NCBI GenBank assembly: GCA_029255685.2
Contig: CM055313.2
Coordinates: 69,294,641-69,358,640, forward strand
Reading direction: 5' to 3'
Length of the DNA: 64,000 nucleotides
Source of the DNA: Silene conica
Taxonomy: Eukaryota; Streptophyta; Magnoliopsida; Caryophyllales; Caryophyllaceae
Program-made: the position numbers and the translations under genes
Notes under the pieces: generated by a model
The model's database searches: none
Told to the model about the DNA's origin: nothing
Seen by the model: the letters and a program-made list of their open reading frames with translations, nothing else
Shown here: positions 46,599 to 56,619 of the stretch, piece after piece
How positions within the stretch are numbered: position 1 is the stretch's first letter
How the letters are laid out: each line of letters begins with the position of its first letter

Positions 46599-46912
46599 CA
46601 CTCGATCGAGTACCAGTTGCACTCGATCGAGTGCCCTCGTACCAGGCCCGTGCGTGTGGTTTTTTGTGAGAAATCGATCTTGTTTTTCGATTATAATTTG
46701 CATATTGTTAATTAATCGATATTTTTAGCAATATGTGAATCTTTTGTTGTTGTTTATTTATGATTTACACGTTTTAAATCCATGTTATAAACCCGTTTTA
46801 ATTTAAAAGTGCAGCGATTTGCAGTTTTTACGAGCCACTCGATCGAGCCCTGCTGCACTCGATCGAGTGACCCTGACACTCGATCGAGTGCCCCTGTTAC
46901 TCGATCGAGTGC
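46599..46912. repeat. Cluster of six CACTCGATCGAGTG palindromes in the Copia leader
   Basis: Copies at 46599, 46620, 46836, 46856, 46877 and 46898, each a 12-14 bp palindrome centred on CGATCG, with about 21-bp spacing within two subclusters. The cluster recurs in every unit (for example from 52096, 57593 and 63090). A leader position suggests a regulatory or structural role, but this is inference. Confidence 0.9.
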
Positions 46913-48257
46913 TCTCGTTTCGGGGTGTTTATTTTCGAAAATAACTTGTTTCTTATTTTCACATGGCTTAAAATAATATACTGCATACGGAAATAGTATA
47001 TTATTTAGTGAAACGGTTCACCCTCGTTTGATACATATTGTTTTAAAACAGTTTAAAATAATGGATTATATGTTTATTAAAATTGGTGATTAAAGCGGTA
47101 TAGTCACATAATTTTAATCTTAAAAGGTGGTTTGGTATAAATTTATTAATCATAATAACAGTATTATGTCATGTATAAATTTTATTTAGTTGATGCATTT
47201 TATTTATCGTCTTGTGAATGCCTTGAATGCTTTCAATAACGTATTTAATTTTTGCAAACGGTTGTAACTTAGTGTGGCCTTAGAAGATTGTGTTACCGTA
47301 ATGATGGGACACGATCTTGCTTGTAATTTTGAGATCTTGAATCTCCGTTTTGGGTTTTTGCCATGTAATTACTTTTGTATTTAAATTAGAATGTATCTAG
47401 GACTACTTTTGTAATTTAAATTAGTAATTTTGTGAAGACCAAAGACAAGACGGAGACCGGTTGCTCACTCCCGCTGCAAGGACCAAGATGGAACATCAAG
47501 ACAAGCTTCTAGGGTCCAACAGTGGATTCCAAGTTGTTTTATGTTTATTTTGGTAGGATAGGCCACACTAGGACTTTTTATTTACGTTTATTGCATTTAT
47601 CTTTATGCTTTCATCGATAATAGCTTGCATCATATTCCGCCTAAAAACCAAACCACCTATATCATGCCTGAAAACTGACTCATGTAGAGGTCACGCGTTA
47701 GTTTTCTGTGACAATACAGATGTCACATGTCAATTTAAAAGCCATCACTTTATTTAATTCATTCACGCAAATGCTAGTTTTTAGTTCACTTAAATATGGA
47801 TAAATAAGAGTTGATGGGGTCTTCCTCGTATAACCAAAAATTGAGATTAGTCTTTATAAATCAGCCTCCCATGAATCCCTTCTTCGTCGGTAGGCATAAT
47901 ATGACCCCTTCTACGTCGGGTAAGTGGGAACAGATGATTTATTTTATCTCAACATCATGGTCACTCGATAATATTCCAGTGACTGAGATGGACTAATAGA
48001 TAGGATTTACGGAAATCTATCGACCAAGAGTTCCAACGATTGGAATTAGCCAAACTGTGGGCTTATCAATATACGGAAATTGAGTCTTGGGATCGTTTAT
48101 ATAATTCTTGAGGGAGATCAATTATATAAATGCATGAGTCTACGAGTTTAAATTCAATTTAATATAGACTTAAATCACAACAATAAGTTGCTTATATGGT
48201 TTTGTTTTATCTTCTTTCAGTGTAGAACACGTTCATTAAAACTGCTGTAAAACTAAA

Positions 48258-51122
48258 ATGGCTGGTGAAGACCCAATGCCAAGTGCCAAGCTAGCACGTG
48301 AATCCTGGCTAAAAGCCTTCATGGACTCCATGAATCAGTCAACTAGACTGAGGAATGATGGGTCAAACTTCTCTGACTGGGAGGCAGCACTACGGAATGC
48401 TGCCATTGTTGACGGAAAGCTTAAGTTTTTAACTGAGCCCATTCCGGCACACCCAGGAACTGGAGCTAGAGCCAACGATGTTCGCGCTCATAGCGACTTC
48501 GTCATGGAAGCGGGTGCGATAAAGAACGTACTCATCTATGCAATGGAATCCAATTTGCAAAGACGCTTCATAACCCATGGTGCAAACAAGATTTTCACCA
48601 CGCTCACTAACGAATTCTCCAAGGCTCCGAGAATCGTTTCTTATGAGCATACCTGTCGCTTCTTTGAGGCGAAACTCCAGAAGGGCCAAGCTGTTAGCCC
48701 ACATATTCTTCACATGATTGAGAATATCGAGAAACTGGAGGCCCTAAACTGCAAGATCAGTGAGAACATAATCGTTGATCGCATGCTTCATTCGCTTCAT
48801 GATGGGTTCGCCCTCTTTAGGGCCAACTACTACATGAACGACATGAAGAAGACTCCCCATGAGCTCCACTCCCTTCTCGTACAGACTGAGAAGGATCTAA
48901 AGTTGAGTGGGAGTCTAAAGCAGGATGTTCTCATGATCTCAAGTAAGGGAAAAGGTAAAGGGAAGGCTAAAGCTCAGGGCGACCTAGCGGTAGGTAGGCC
49001 CAGGTTCAAGAAACCAGGATTTGCTAAGAGTGGGCCTGGTGAGTCGAGTAACTCACAAGGCAAGACAAAGAGCAAGGATACAAGCATGGAATGTCACCAT
49101 TGCCACAAGACTGGGCATTGGAGGCGCTCATGCCCCGTGTATCGCGAGGACATTAAAGCAGGCCGTGTTACTCCTGTTGGTATGTCTTCTTCTTCTTTTA
49201 TTCACATGATTGAGATTAACCATGCAAGTTGCGGAACTTGGGTACTTGATACTGGTTGTGGTTCTCATCTATGTAATCATGTGCAGGGCCTCCGAAACCA
49301 AGAACCCCTAATCAAGGGTGAGGTGGACCTGCGTGTCGGGAATGGAGCACGTGTGGCTGCAGTCTCGAAGGGAACATACGTAATCCAGCTTCCAAGTGGA
49401 TTCGAGTTATTTTTATATAACTGTTATTATGTTCCTAGTTTATCCAAAAACATTATTTCAGTTTCTGCACTTGACAAACTTGGCTTTTCATTTGTAATAG
49501 AGAATAATAGCTGTATTTTCTCCTTACACAATATGATATATGGCAAGGCAGTTTCCATGAATGGAATTTATGTTTTAGATCAAACTACCGAGATATTACA
49601 TGTGAATAACAAGAAATTAAAGGTAGGTGACAAAGATCAAACTTACCTATGGCATTGTCGTATGGGACACATAAATGAGAAACGCGTGAAACAGCTCATA
49701 CAGAATGGAGCTATATCGCCCTTTGATTTCGAATCATATGGCACGTGTGAATCATGTCTCATCGGCAAAATGACTCGTATTTCCTTCAAAGGTGTTGGAA
49801 TGCGCGCTGCCGACCTATTAGGACTCATACATACGGACGTATGTGGCCCTATGTCGATCAACGCACGAGAAGGCTATAGGTATTTCATCACTTTCACGGA
49901 TGATTTGAGTAGATATGGCTATGTCTACTTGATGAAACATAAAAGTGAATCCTTTGACAAGTTCAAAGAATACCAGAATCGGGTACAGAACCAGCTGGGT
50001 AGAAAGATTAAAGCACTACGCTCGGATCGTGGTGGTGAGTATCTTTCACGCGAGTTTGATCAACACCTAAAAGACTGTGGGATCGTGCTACAGTTGACTC
50101 CACCTGGAACACCACAATTAAATGGTGTGTCCGAACGGAGAAATCGAACTTTACTTGATATGGTTCGATCCATGATGAGTCACACCGTTGTGCCTGATTC
50201 ATTGTGGGGCTATGCTCTTTTGTCGGCCGCTCTAATACTTAACCGAAGTCCGTCTAAAGCTGTTGACAAGACTCCATTCGAGTTATGGAAGGGAACGGTC
50301 CCTAACTTGTCCTTTATTCGGGTTTGGGGCTGCGAGGCTTATGTCAAGTGGAGACACGAGGATAAGCTCGGCCCGCGATCGGTCAAGACATACTTTATAG
50401 GCTATCCAAAGGGAACGTTTGGTCATTACTTCTACTCGCCTACCGAACAACGTGTTTTTGTTGCGGCTAGTGCGACGTTCTTAGAGAAAGAATTTCTCGA
50501 GAACAAGTCGAGTAATAGAACCTTCGAGTTATCGGAGGTTCAAGAACCAACTACCGAGCAACCATTGGAGGAAACAGTACCTTCAACCGAGGCTGCGGTA
50601 GATATCCATGAGGAACCTAGGAGGTCAGGAAGAGTCTCTATTCCACCGGACAGATACATTGGTATGGTCGAGGAACACGATACAGATGACGTCTTACTCC
50701 TAGAGGGTAATGAACCCACAACCTATAAAGGTGCCATGACCAGTTCTGACTCAAAGTTATGGCTAGAAGCCATGCAATCCGAGATGGACTCCATGTATGA
50801 GAACAACGTGTGGGATCTTGTGGACCTACCTGCAAAGGTACGTCCCCTTCAATGCAAATGGCTTTACAAGATAAAGCATGCCGTGGAAGGACAACAAGAT
50901 ATCCATAAGGCTAGACTAGTTGCTAAAGGTTTCACCCAAGTGCCAGACTTGCACTACGATGAGATCTTTGCACCCGTAGTCATGCTACGTTCCATTCGGA
51001 TTATCTTAGCGATCGCCGCATTTCATGATTATGAAATATGGCAAATGGACGTTAAAACCGCCTTCTTAAACGGTTATTGCATACTTCTGTATTATTACCA
51101 GTTGATCCACGTTTATCAATAA
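48258..51122 (+). CDS. Copia gag-protease-integrase-partial RT polyprotein, unit 1
   Basis: 954 aa from ATG in AAAATGGCTGG. Gag (UBN2-like; NDGSNFSDWEAALRNA at about 33-48), CCHC knuckle CHHCHKTGHWRRSC (about 278-291), aspartic protease WVLDTGCGSHLC (about 328), GAG-pre-integrase WHCRMGH (about 465), integrase core with Asp in HTDVCG, Asp in RSDRGGEY and Glu in NGVSERRNR, then RVT_2 from WLEAMQSEMD (about 835) to QMDVKTAFLNG (about 939). The last 15 residues (YCILLYYYQ..) are LTR read-through. RT lacks its catalytic YVDD and RNase H. Differs from unit 2 at residues 13 (Ala), 51 (Val) and 784 (His). Confidence 0.9.
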   Translation: MAGEDPMPSAKLARESWLKAFMDSMNQSTRLRNDGSNFSDWEAALRNAAIVDGKLKFLTEPIPAHPGTGARANDVRAHSDFVMEAGAIKNVLIYAMESNLQRRFITHGANKIFTTLTNEFSKAPRIVSYEHTCRFFEAKLQKGQAVSPHILHMIENIEKLEALNCKISENIIVDRMLHSLHDGFALFRANYYMNDMKKTPHELHSLLVQTEKDLKLSGSLKQDVLMISSKGKGKGKAKAQGDLAVGRPRFKKPGFAKSGPGESSNSQGKTKSKDTSMECHHCHKTGHWRRSCPVYREDIKAGRVTPVGMSSSSFIHMIEINHASCGTWVLDTGCGSHLCNHVQGLRNQEPLIKGEVDLRVGNGARVAAVSKGTYVIQLPSGFELFLYNCYYVPSLSKNIISVSALDKLGFSFVIENNSCIFSLHNMIYGKAVSMNGIYVLDQTTEILHVNNKKLKVGDKDQTYLWHCRMGHINEKRVKQLIQNGAISPFDFESYGTCESCLIGKMTRISFKGVGMRAADLLGLIHTDVCGPMSINAREGYRYFITFTDDLSRYGYVYLMKHKSESFDKFKEYQNRVQNQLGRKIKALRSDRGGEYLSREFDQHLKDCGIVLQLTPPGTPQLNGVSERRNRTLLDMVRSMMSHTVVPDSLWGYALLSAALILNRSPSKAVDKTPFELWKGTVPNLSFIRVWGCEAYVKWRHEDKLGPRSVKTYFIGYPKGTFGHYFYSPTEQRVFVAASATFLEKEFLENKSSNRTFELSEVQEPTTEQPLEETVPSTEAAVDIHEEPRRSGRVSIPPDRYIGMVEEHDTDDVLLLEGNEPTTYKGAMTSSDSKLWLEAMQSEMDSMYENNVWDLVDLPAKVRPLQCKWLYKIKHAVEGQQDIHKARLVAKGFTQVPDLHYDEIFAPVVMLRSIRIILAIAAFHDYEIWQMDVKTAFLNGYCILLYYYQLIHVYQ

Positions 51123-54100
51123 CGGTTGGCTTGCTAGATAAGTTTGACGTTATTGTCATACGGATGGCGGTGGTCAACTGGTCCCTATACGTCACACCTA
51201 TAGGACACGTTTGAGAGATGTGAAGGTATGAAAATACAGTCACATTTTGCCGGATATGACTAAACGGTTAGTCAGAGGTATTGACTATTAAATTAGTCAA
51301 TAAGATGTTGAGATTATTATTTAATACGGATTAAATAATTTTAGCTAATACGGATTACATGATTAATTCGTAAATTAAATATAAACGGTTATATTTAATT
51401 AAATATTGTATTCGCGTATTAATATAAACAGTTATATTAATTTGGGTAATTATACAATATCGTATTTTGTCAGACCATTATTAATATATCGACTGTATTA
51501 ATATCTGATAACATGTTACGATTTATAAATAAAACCCGCGAACAACTTAAAGCTAATTGGGTCGAATCACGCATTGGAATAAGGTAAGAGTGGGAAGCCC
51601 ACTCATACCCAGTCTCCAATTCGGCCGAACAGAGGCTACATAAGGAGAGGGTTTCTCCTTATGTGAAACACTCTTGTTGCACTGTAAAATAATCTCAGGG
51701 TAAAATTAGGGTTTGAGAGCATTCTTCTCCCAAAACCTCAGATCTCACATCTAAAACCTCAAGGGCTCTCCCTATATTGCAAGGCAATTGGAGAGGATTT
51801 CTAGCACACGCGGCCACGTCTCAAACTAAGTCTTGGGTGCAAGTTATAGGAGGGAATTTGCATTAATTCCTGTTCTTAGGCCTTTTGCGCGAGGACTAAA
51901 GGTTGTACTTCTTTTCTCATGTTTTTAATCTTATGACGATATTCACAATTGCATATTTCATTATAATCCTGCAAATTTAGGGTGAATACGCGTTTTATTC
52001 CCCACAAGTGGTATCAGAGCCTTAGGCCATGAAAATTTTACAATTGTGTCTTTCATAAGTTTTAAAAATTTTGAAAACCGTACACTGTGCTTAGGCACTC
52101 GATCGAGTACCAGTTGCACTCGATCGAGTGCCCTCGTACCAGGCCCGTGCGTGTGGTTTTTTGTGAGAAATCGATCTTGTTTTTCGATTATAATTTGCAT
52201 ATTGTTAATTAATCGATATTTTTAGCAATATGTGAATCTTTTGTTGTTGTTTATTTATGATTTACACGTTTTAAATCCATGTTATAAACCCGTTTTAATT
52301 TAAAAGTGCAGCGATTTGCAGTTTTTACGAGCCACTCGATCGAGCCCTGCTGCACTCGATCGAGTGACCCTGACACTCGATCGAGTGCCCCTGTTACTCG
52401 ATCGAGTGCTCTCGTTTCGGGGTGTTTATTTTCGAAAATAACTTGTTTCTTATTTTCACATGGCTTAAAATAATATACTGCATACGGAAATAGTATATTA
52501 TTTAGTGAAACGGTTCACCCTCGTTTGATACATATTGTTTTAAAACAGTTTAAAATAATGGATTATATGTTTATTAAAATTGGTGATTAAAGCGGTATAG
52601 TCACATAATTTTAATCTTAAAAGGTGGTTTGGTATAAATTTATTAATCATAATAACAGTATTATGTCATGTATAAATTTTATTTAGTTGATGCATTTTAT
52701 TTATCGTCTTGTGAATGCCTTGAATGCTTTCAATAACGTATTTAATTTTTGCAAACGGTTGTAACTTAGTGTGGCCTTAGAAGATTGTGTTACCGTAATG
52801 ATGGGACACGATCTTGCTTGTAATTTTGAGATCTTGAATCTCCGTTTTGGGTTTTTGCCATGTAATTACTTTTGTATTTAAATTAGAATGTATCTAGGAC
52901 TACTTTTGTAATTTAAATTAGTAATTTTGTGAAGACCAAAGACAAGACGGAGACCGGTTGCTCACTCCCGCTGCAAGGACCAAGATGGAACATCAAGACA
53001 AGCTTCTAGGGTCCAACAGTGGATTCCAAGTTGTTTTATGTTTATTTTGGTAGGATAGGCCACACTAGGACTTTTTATTTACGTTTATTGCATTTATCTT
53101 TATGCTTTCATCGATAATAGCTTGCATCATATTCCGCCTAAAAACCAAACCACCTATATCATGCCTGAAAACTGACTCATGTAGAGGTCACGCGTTAGTT
53201 TTCTGTGACAATACAGATGTCACATGTCAATTTAAAAGCCATCACTTTATTTAATTCATTCACGCAAATGCTAGTTTTTAGTTCACTTAAATATGGATAA
53301 ATAAGAGTTGATGGGGTCTTCCTCGTTTAACCAAAAATTGAGATTAGTCTTTATAAATCAGCCTCCCATGAATCCCTTCTTCGTCGGTAGGCATAATATG
53401 ACCCCTTCTACGTCGGGTAAGTGGGAACAGATGATTTATTTTATCTCAACATCATGGTCACTCGATAATATTCCAGTGACTGAGATGGACTAATAGATAG
53501 GATTTACGGAAATCTATCGACCAAGAGTTCCAACGATTGGAATTAGCCAAACTGTGGGCTTATCAATATACGGAAATTGAGTCTTGGGATCGTTTATATA
53601 ATTCTTGAGGGAGATCAATTATATAAATGCATGAGTCTACGAGTTTAAATTCAATTTAATATAGACTTAAATCACAACAATAAGTTGCTTATATGGTTTT
53701 GTTTTATCTTCTTTCAGTGTAGAACACGTTCATTAAAACTGCTGTAAAACTAAAATGGCTGGTGAAGACCCAATGCCAAGTGCCAAGCTAGAACGTGAAT
53801 CCTGGCTAAAAGCCTTCATGGACTCCATGAATCAGTCAACTAGACTGAGGAATGATGGGTCAAACTTCTCTGACTGGGAGGCAGCACTACGGAATGCTGC
53901 CATTGCTGACGGAAAGCTTAAGTTTTTAACTGAGCCCATTCCGGCACACCCAGGAACTGGAGCTAGAGCCAACGATGTTCGCGCTCATAGCGACTTCGTC
54001 ATGGAAGCGGGTGCGATAAAGAACGTACTCATCTATGCAATGGAATCCAATTTGCAAAGACGCTTCATAACCCATGGTGCAAACAAGATTTTCACCACGC

Positions 54101-56575
54101 TCACTAACGAATTCTCCAAGGCTCCGAGAATCGTTTCTTATGAGCATACCTGTCGCTTCTTTGAGGCGAAACTCCAGAAGGGCCAAGCTGTTAGCCCACA
54201 TATTCTTCACATGATTGAGAATATCGAGAAACTGGAGGCCCTAAACTGCAAGATCAGTGAGAACATAATCGTTGATCGCATGCTTCATTCGCTTCATGAT
54301 GGGTTCGCCCTCTTTAGGGCCAACTACTACATGAACGACATGAAGAAGACTCCCCATGAGCTCCACTCCCTTCTCGTACAGACTGAGAAGGATCTAAAGT
54401 TGAGTGGGAGTCTAAAGCAGGATGTTCTCATGATCTCAAGTAAGGGAAAAGGTAAAGGGAAGGCTAAAGCTCAGGGCGACCTAGCGGTAGGTAGGCCCAG
54501 GTTCAAGAAACCAGGATTTGCTAAGAGTGGGCCTGGTGAGTCGAGTAACTCACAAGGCAAGACAAAGAGCAAGGATACAAGCATGGAATGTCACCATTGC
54601 CACAAGACTGGGCATTGGAGGCGCTCATGCCCCGTGTATCGCGAGGACATTAAAGCAGGCCGTGTTACTCCTGTTGGTATGTCTTCTTCTTCTTTTATTC
54701 ACATGATTGAGATTAACCATGCAAGTTGCGGAACTTGGGTACTTGATACTGGTTGTGGTTCTCATCTATGTAATCATGTGCAGGGCCTCCGAAACCAAGA
54801 ACCCCTAATCAAGGGTGAGGTGGACCTGCGTGTCGGGAATGGAGCACGTGTGGCTGCAGTCTCGAAGGGAACATACGTAATCCAGCTTCCAAGTGGATTC
54901 GAGTTATTTTTATATAACTGTTATTATGTTCCTAGTTTATCCAAAAACATTATTTCAGTTTCTGCACTTGACAAACTTGGCTTTTCATTTGTAATAGAGA
55001 ATAATAGCTGTATTTTCTCCTTACACAATATGATATATGGCAAGGCAGTTTCCATGAATGGAATTTATGTTTTAGATCAAACTACCGAGATATTACATGT
55101 GAATAACAAGAAATTAAAGGTAGGTGACAAAGATCAAACTTACCTATGGCATTGTCGTATGGGACACATAAATGAGAAACGCGTGAAACAGCTCATACAG
55201 AATGGAGCTATATCGCCCTTTGATTTCGAATCATATGGCACGTGTGAATCATGTCTCATCGGCAAAATGACTCGTATTTCCTTCAAAGGTGTTGGAATGC
55301 GCGCTGCCGACCTATTAGGACTCATACATACGGACGTATGTGGCCCTATGTCGATCAACGCACGAGAAGGCTATAGGTATTTCATCACTTTCACGGATGA
55401 TTTGAGTAGATATGGCTATGTCTACTTGATGAAACATAAAAGTGAATCCTTTGACAAGTTCAAAGAATACCAGAATCGGGTACAGAACCAGCTGGGTAGA
55501 AAGATTAAAGCACTACGCTCGGATCGTGGTGGTGAGTATCTTTCACGCGAGTTTGATCAACACCTAAAAGACTGTGGGATCGTGCTACAGTTGACTCCAC
55601 CTGGAACACCACAATTAAATGGTGTGTCCGAACGGAGAAATCGAACTTTACTTGATATGGTTCGATCCATGATGAGTCACACCGTTGTGCCTGATTCATT
55701 GTGGGGCTATGCTCTTTTGTCGGCCGCTCTAATACTTAACCGAAGTCCGTCTAAAGCTGTTGACAAGACTCCATTCGAGTTATGGAAGGGAACGGTCCCT
55801 AACTTGTCCTTTATTCGGGTTTGGGGCTGCGAGGCTTATGTCAAGTGGAGACACGAGGATAAGCTCGGCCCGCGATCGGTCAAGACATACTTTATAGGCT
55901 ATCCAAAGGGAACGTTTGGTCATTACTTCTACTCGCCTACCGAACAACGTGTTTTTGTTGCGGCTAGTGCGACGTTCTTAGAGAAAGAATTTCTCGAGAA
56001 CAAGTCGAGTAATAGAACCTTCGAGTTATCGGAGGTTCAAGAACCAACTACCGAGCAACCATTGGAGGAAACAGTACCTTCAACCGAGGCTGCGGTAGAT
56101 ATCCCTGAGGAACCTAGGAGGTCAGGAAGAGTCTCTATTCCACCGGACAGATACATTGGTATGGTCGAGGAACACGATACAGATGACGTCTTACTCCTAG
56201 AGGGTAATGAACCCACAACCTATAAAGGTGCCATGACCAGTTCTGACTCAAAGTTATGGCTAGAAGCCATGCAATCCGAGATGGACTCCATGTATGAGAA
56301 CAACGTGTGGGATCTTGTGGACCTACCTGCAAAGGTACGTCCCCTTCAATGCAAATGGCTTTACAAGATAAAGCATGCCGTGGAAGGACAACAAGATATC
56401 CATAAGGCTAGACTAGTTGCTAAAGGTTTCACCCAAGTGCCAGACTTGCACTACGATGAGATCTTTGCACCCGTAGTCATGCTACGTTCCATTCGGATTA
56501 TCTTAGCGATCGCCGCATTTCATGATTATGAAATATGGCAAATGGACGTTAAAACCGCCTTCTTAAACGGTTATT
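51079..56575 (+). mobile_element. Copia unit 2 of the array
   Basis: Starts inside the LTR at the GCATACTTCTG junction (5' LTR part missing) and runs to the same RT position. Internal landmarks are offset exactly 5497 bp from unit 1, with few substitutions (for example GTCCACTC to GCCCACTC near 51598). Confidence 0.9.
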
Positions 56576-56619
56576 GCATACTTCTGTATTATTACCAGTT
56601 GATCCACGTTTATCAATAA
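53755..56619 (+). CDS. Copia gag-protease-integrase-partial RT polyprotein, unit 2
   Basis: 954 aa with the same domain order as unit 1 and no stop or frameshift. Compared with unit 1 it has Glu13, Ala51 and Pro784. Protease and integrase catalytic residues are kept; RT is cut at the same codon. The unbroken frame in several units argues for recent amplification, not for long neutral decay. Confidence 0.9.
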   Translation: MAGEDPMPSAKLERESWLKAFMDSMNQSTRLRNDGSNFSDWEAALRNAAIADGKLKFLTEPIPAHPGTGARANDVRAHSDFVMEAGAIKNVLIYAMESNLQRRFITHGANKIFTTLTNEFSKAPRIVSYEHTCRFFEAKLQKGQAVSPHILHMIENIEKLEALNCKISENIIVDRMLHSLHDGFALFRANYYMNDMKKTPHELHSLLVQTEKDLKLSGSLKQDVLMISSKGKGKGKAKAQGDLAVGRPRFKKPGFAKSGPGESSNSQGKTKSKDTSMECHHCHKTGHWRRSCPVYREDIKAGRVTPVGMSSSSFIHMIEINHASCGTWVLDTGCGSHLCNHVQGLRNQEPLIKGEVDLRVGNGARVAAVSKGTYVIQLPSGFELFLYNCYYVPSLSKNIISVSALDKLGFSFVIENNSCIFSLHNMIYGKAVSMNGIYVLDQTTEILHVNNKKLKVGDKDQTYLWHCRMGHINEKRVKQLIQNGAISPFDFESYGTCESCLIGKMTRISFKGVGMRAADLLGLIHTDVCGPMSINAREGYRYFITFTDDLSRYGYVYLMKHKSESFDKFKEYQNRVQNQLGRKIKALRSDRGGEYLSREFDQHLKDCGIVLQLTPPGTPQLNGVSERRNRTLLDMVRSMMSHTVVPDSLWGYALLSAALILNRSPSKAVDKTPFELWKGTVPNLSFIRVWGCEAYVKWRHEDKLGPRSVKTYFIGYPKGTFGHYFYSPTEQRVFVAASATFLEKEFLENKSSNRTFELSEVQEPTTEQPLEETVPSTEAAVDIPEEPRRSGRVSIPPDRYIGMVEEHDTDDVLLLEGNEPTTYKGAMTSSDSKLWLEAMQSEMDSMYENNVWDLVDLPAKVRPLQCKWLYKIKHAVEGQQDIHKARLVAKGFTQVPDLHYDEIFAPVVMLRSIRIILAIAAFHDYEIWQMDVKTAFLNGYCILLYYYQLIHVYQ

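Larger units (their letters stand above)
45516..51078 (+). mobile_element. Copia unit 1 (complete 5' LTR, truncated pol)
   Basis: Inserted in the LINE (flank AGGAC before TGTTGGGG). Full LTR, primer site 46512-46524, a leader of about 1.7 kb, then one gag-pol frame. The pol part stops being Copia right after DVKTAFLNG of the RT, where LTR sequence begins. Confidence 0.9.

Noticed and set aside
46464-46703. 79-codon minus-strand ORF repeated in every Copia unit
   Set aside because: Antisense to the leader and the palindromes; it repeats only because the unit repeats.
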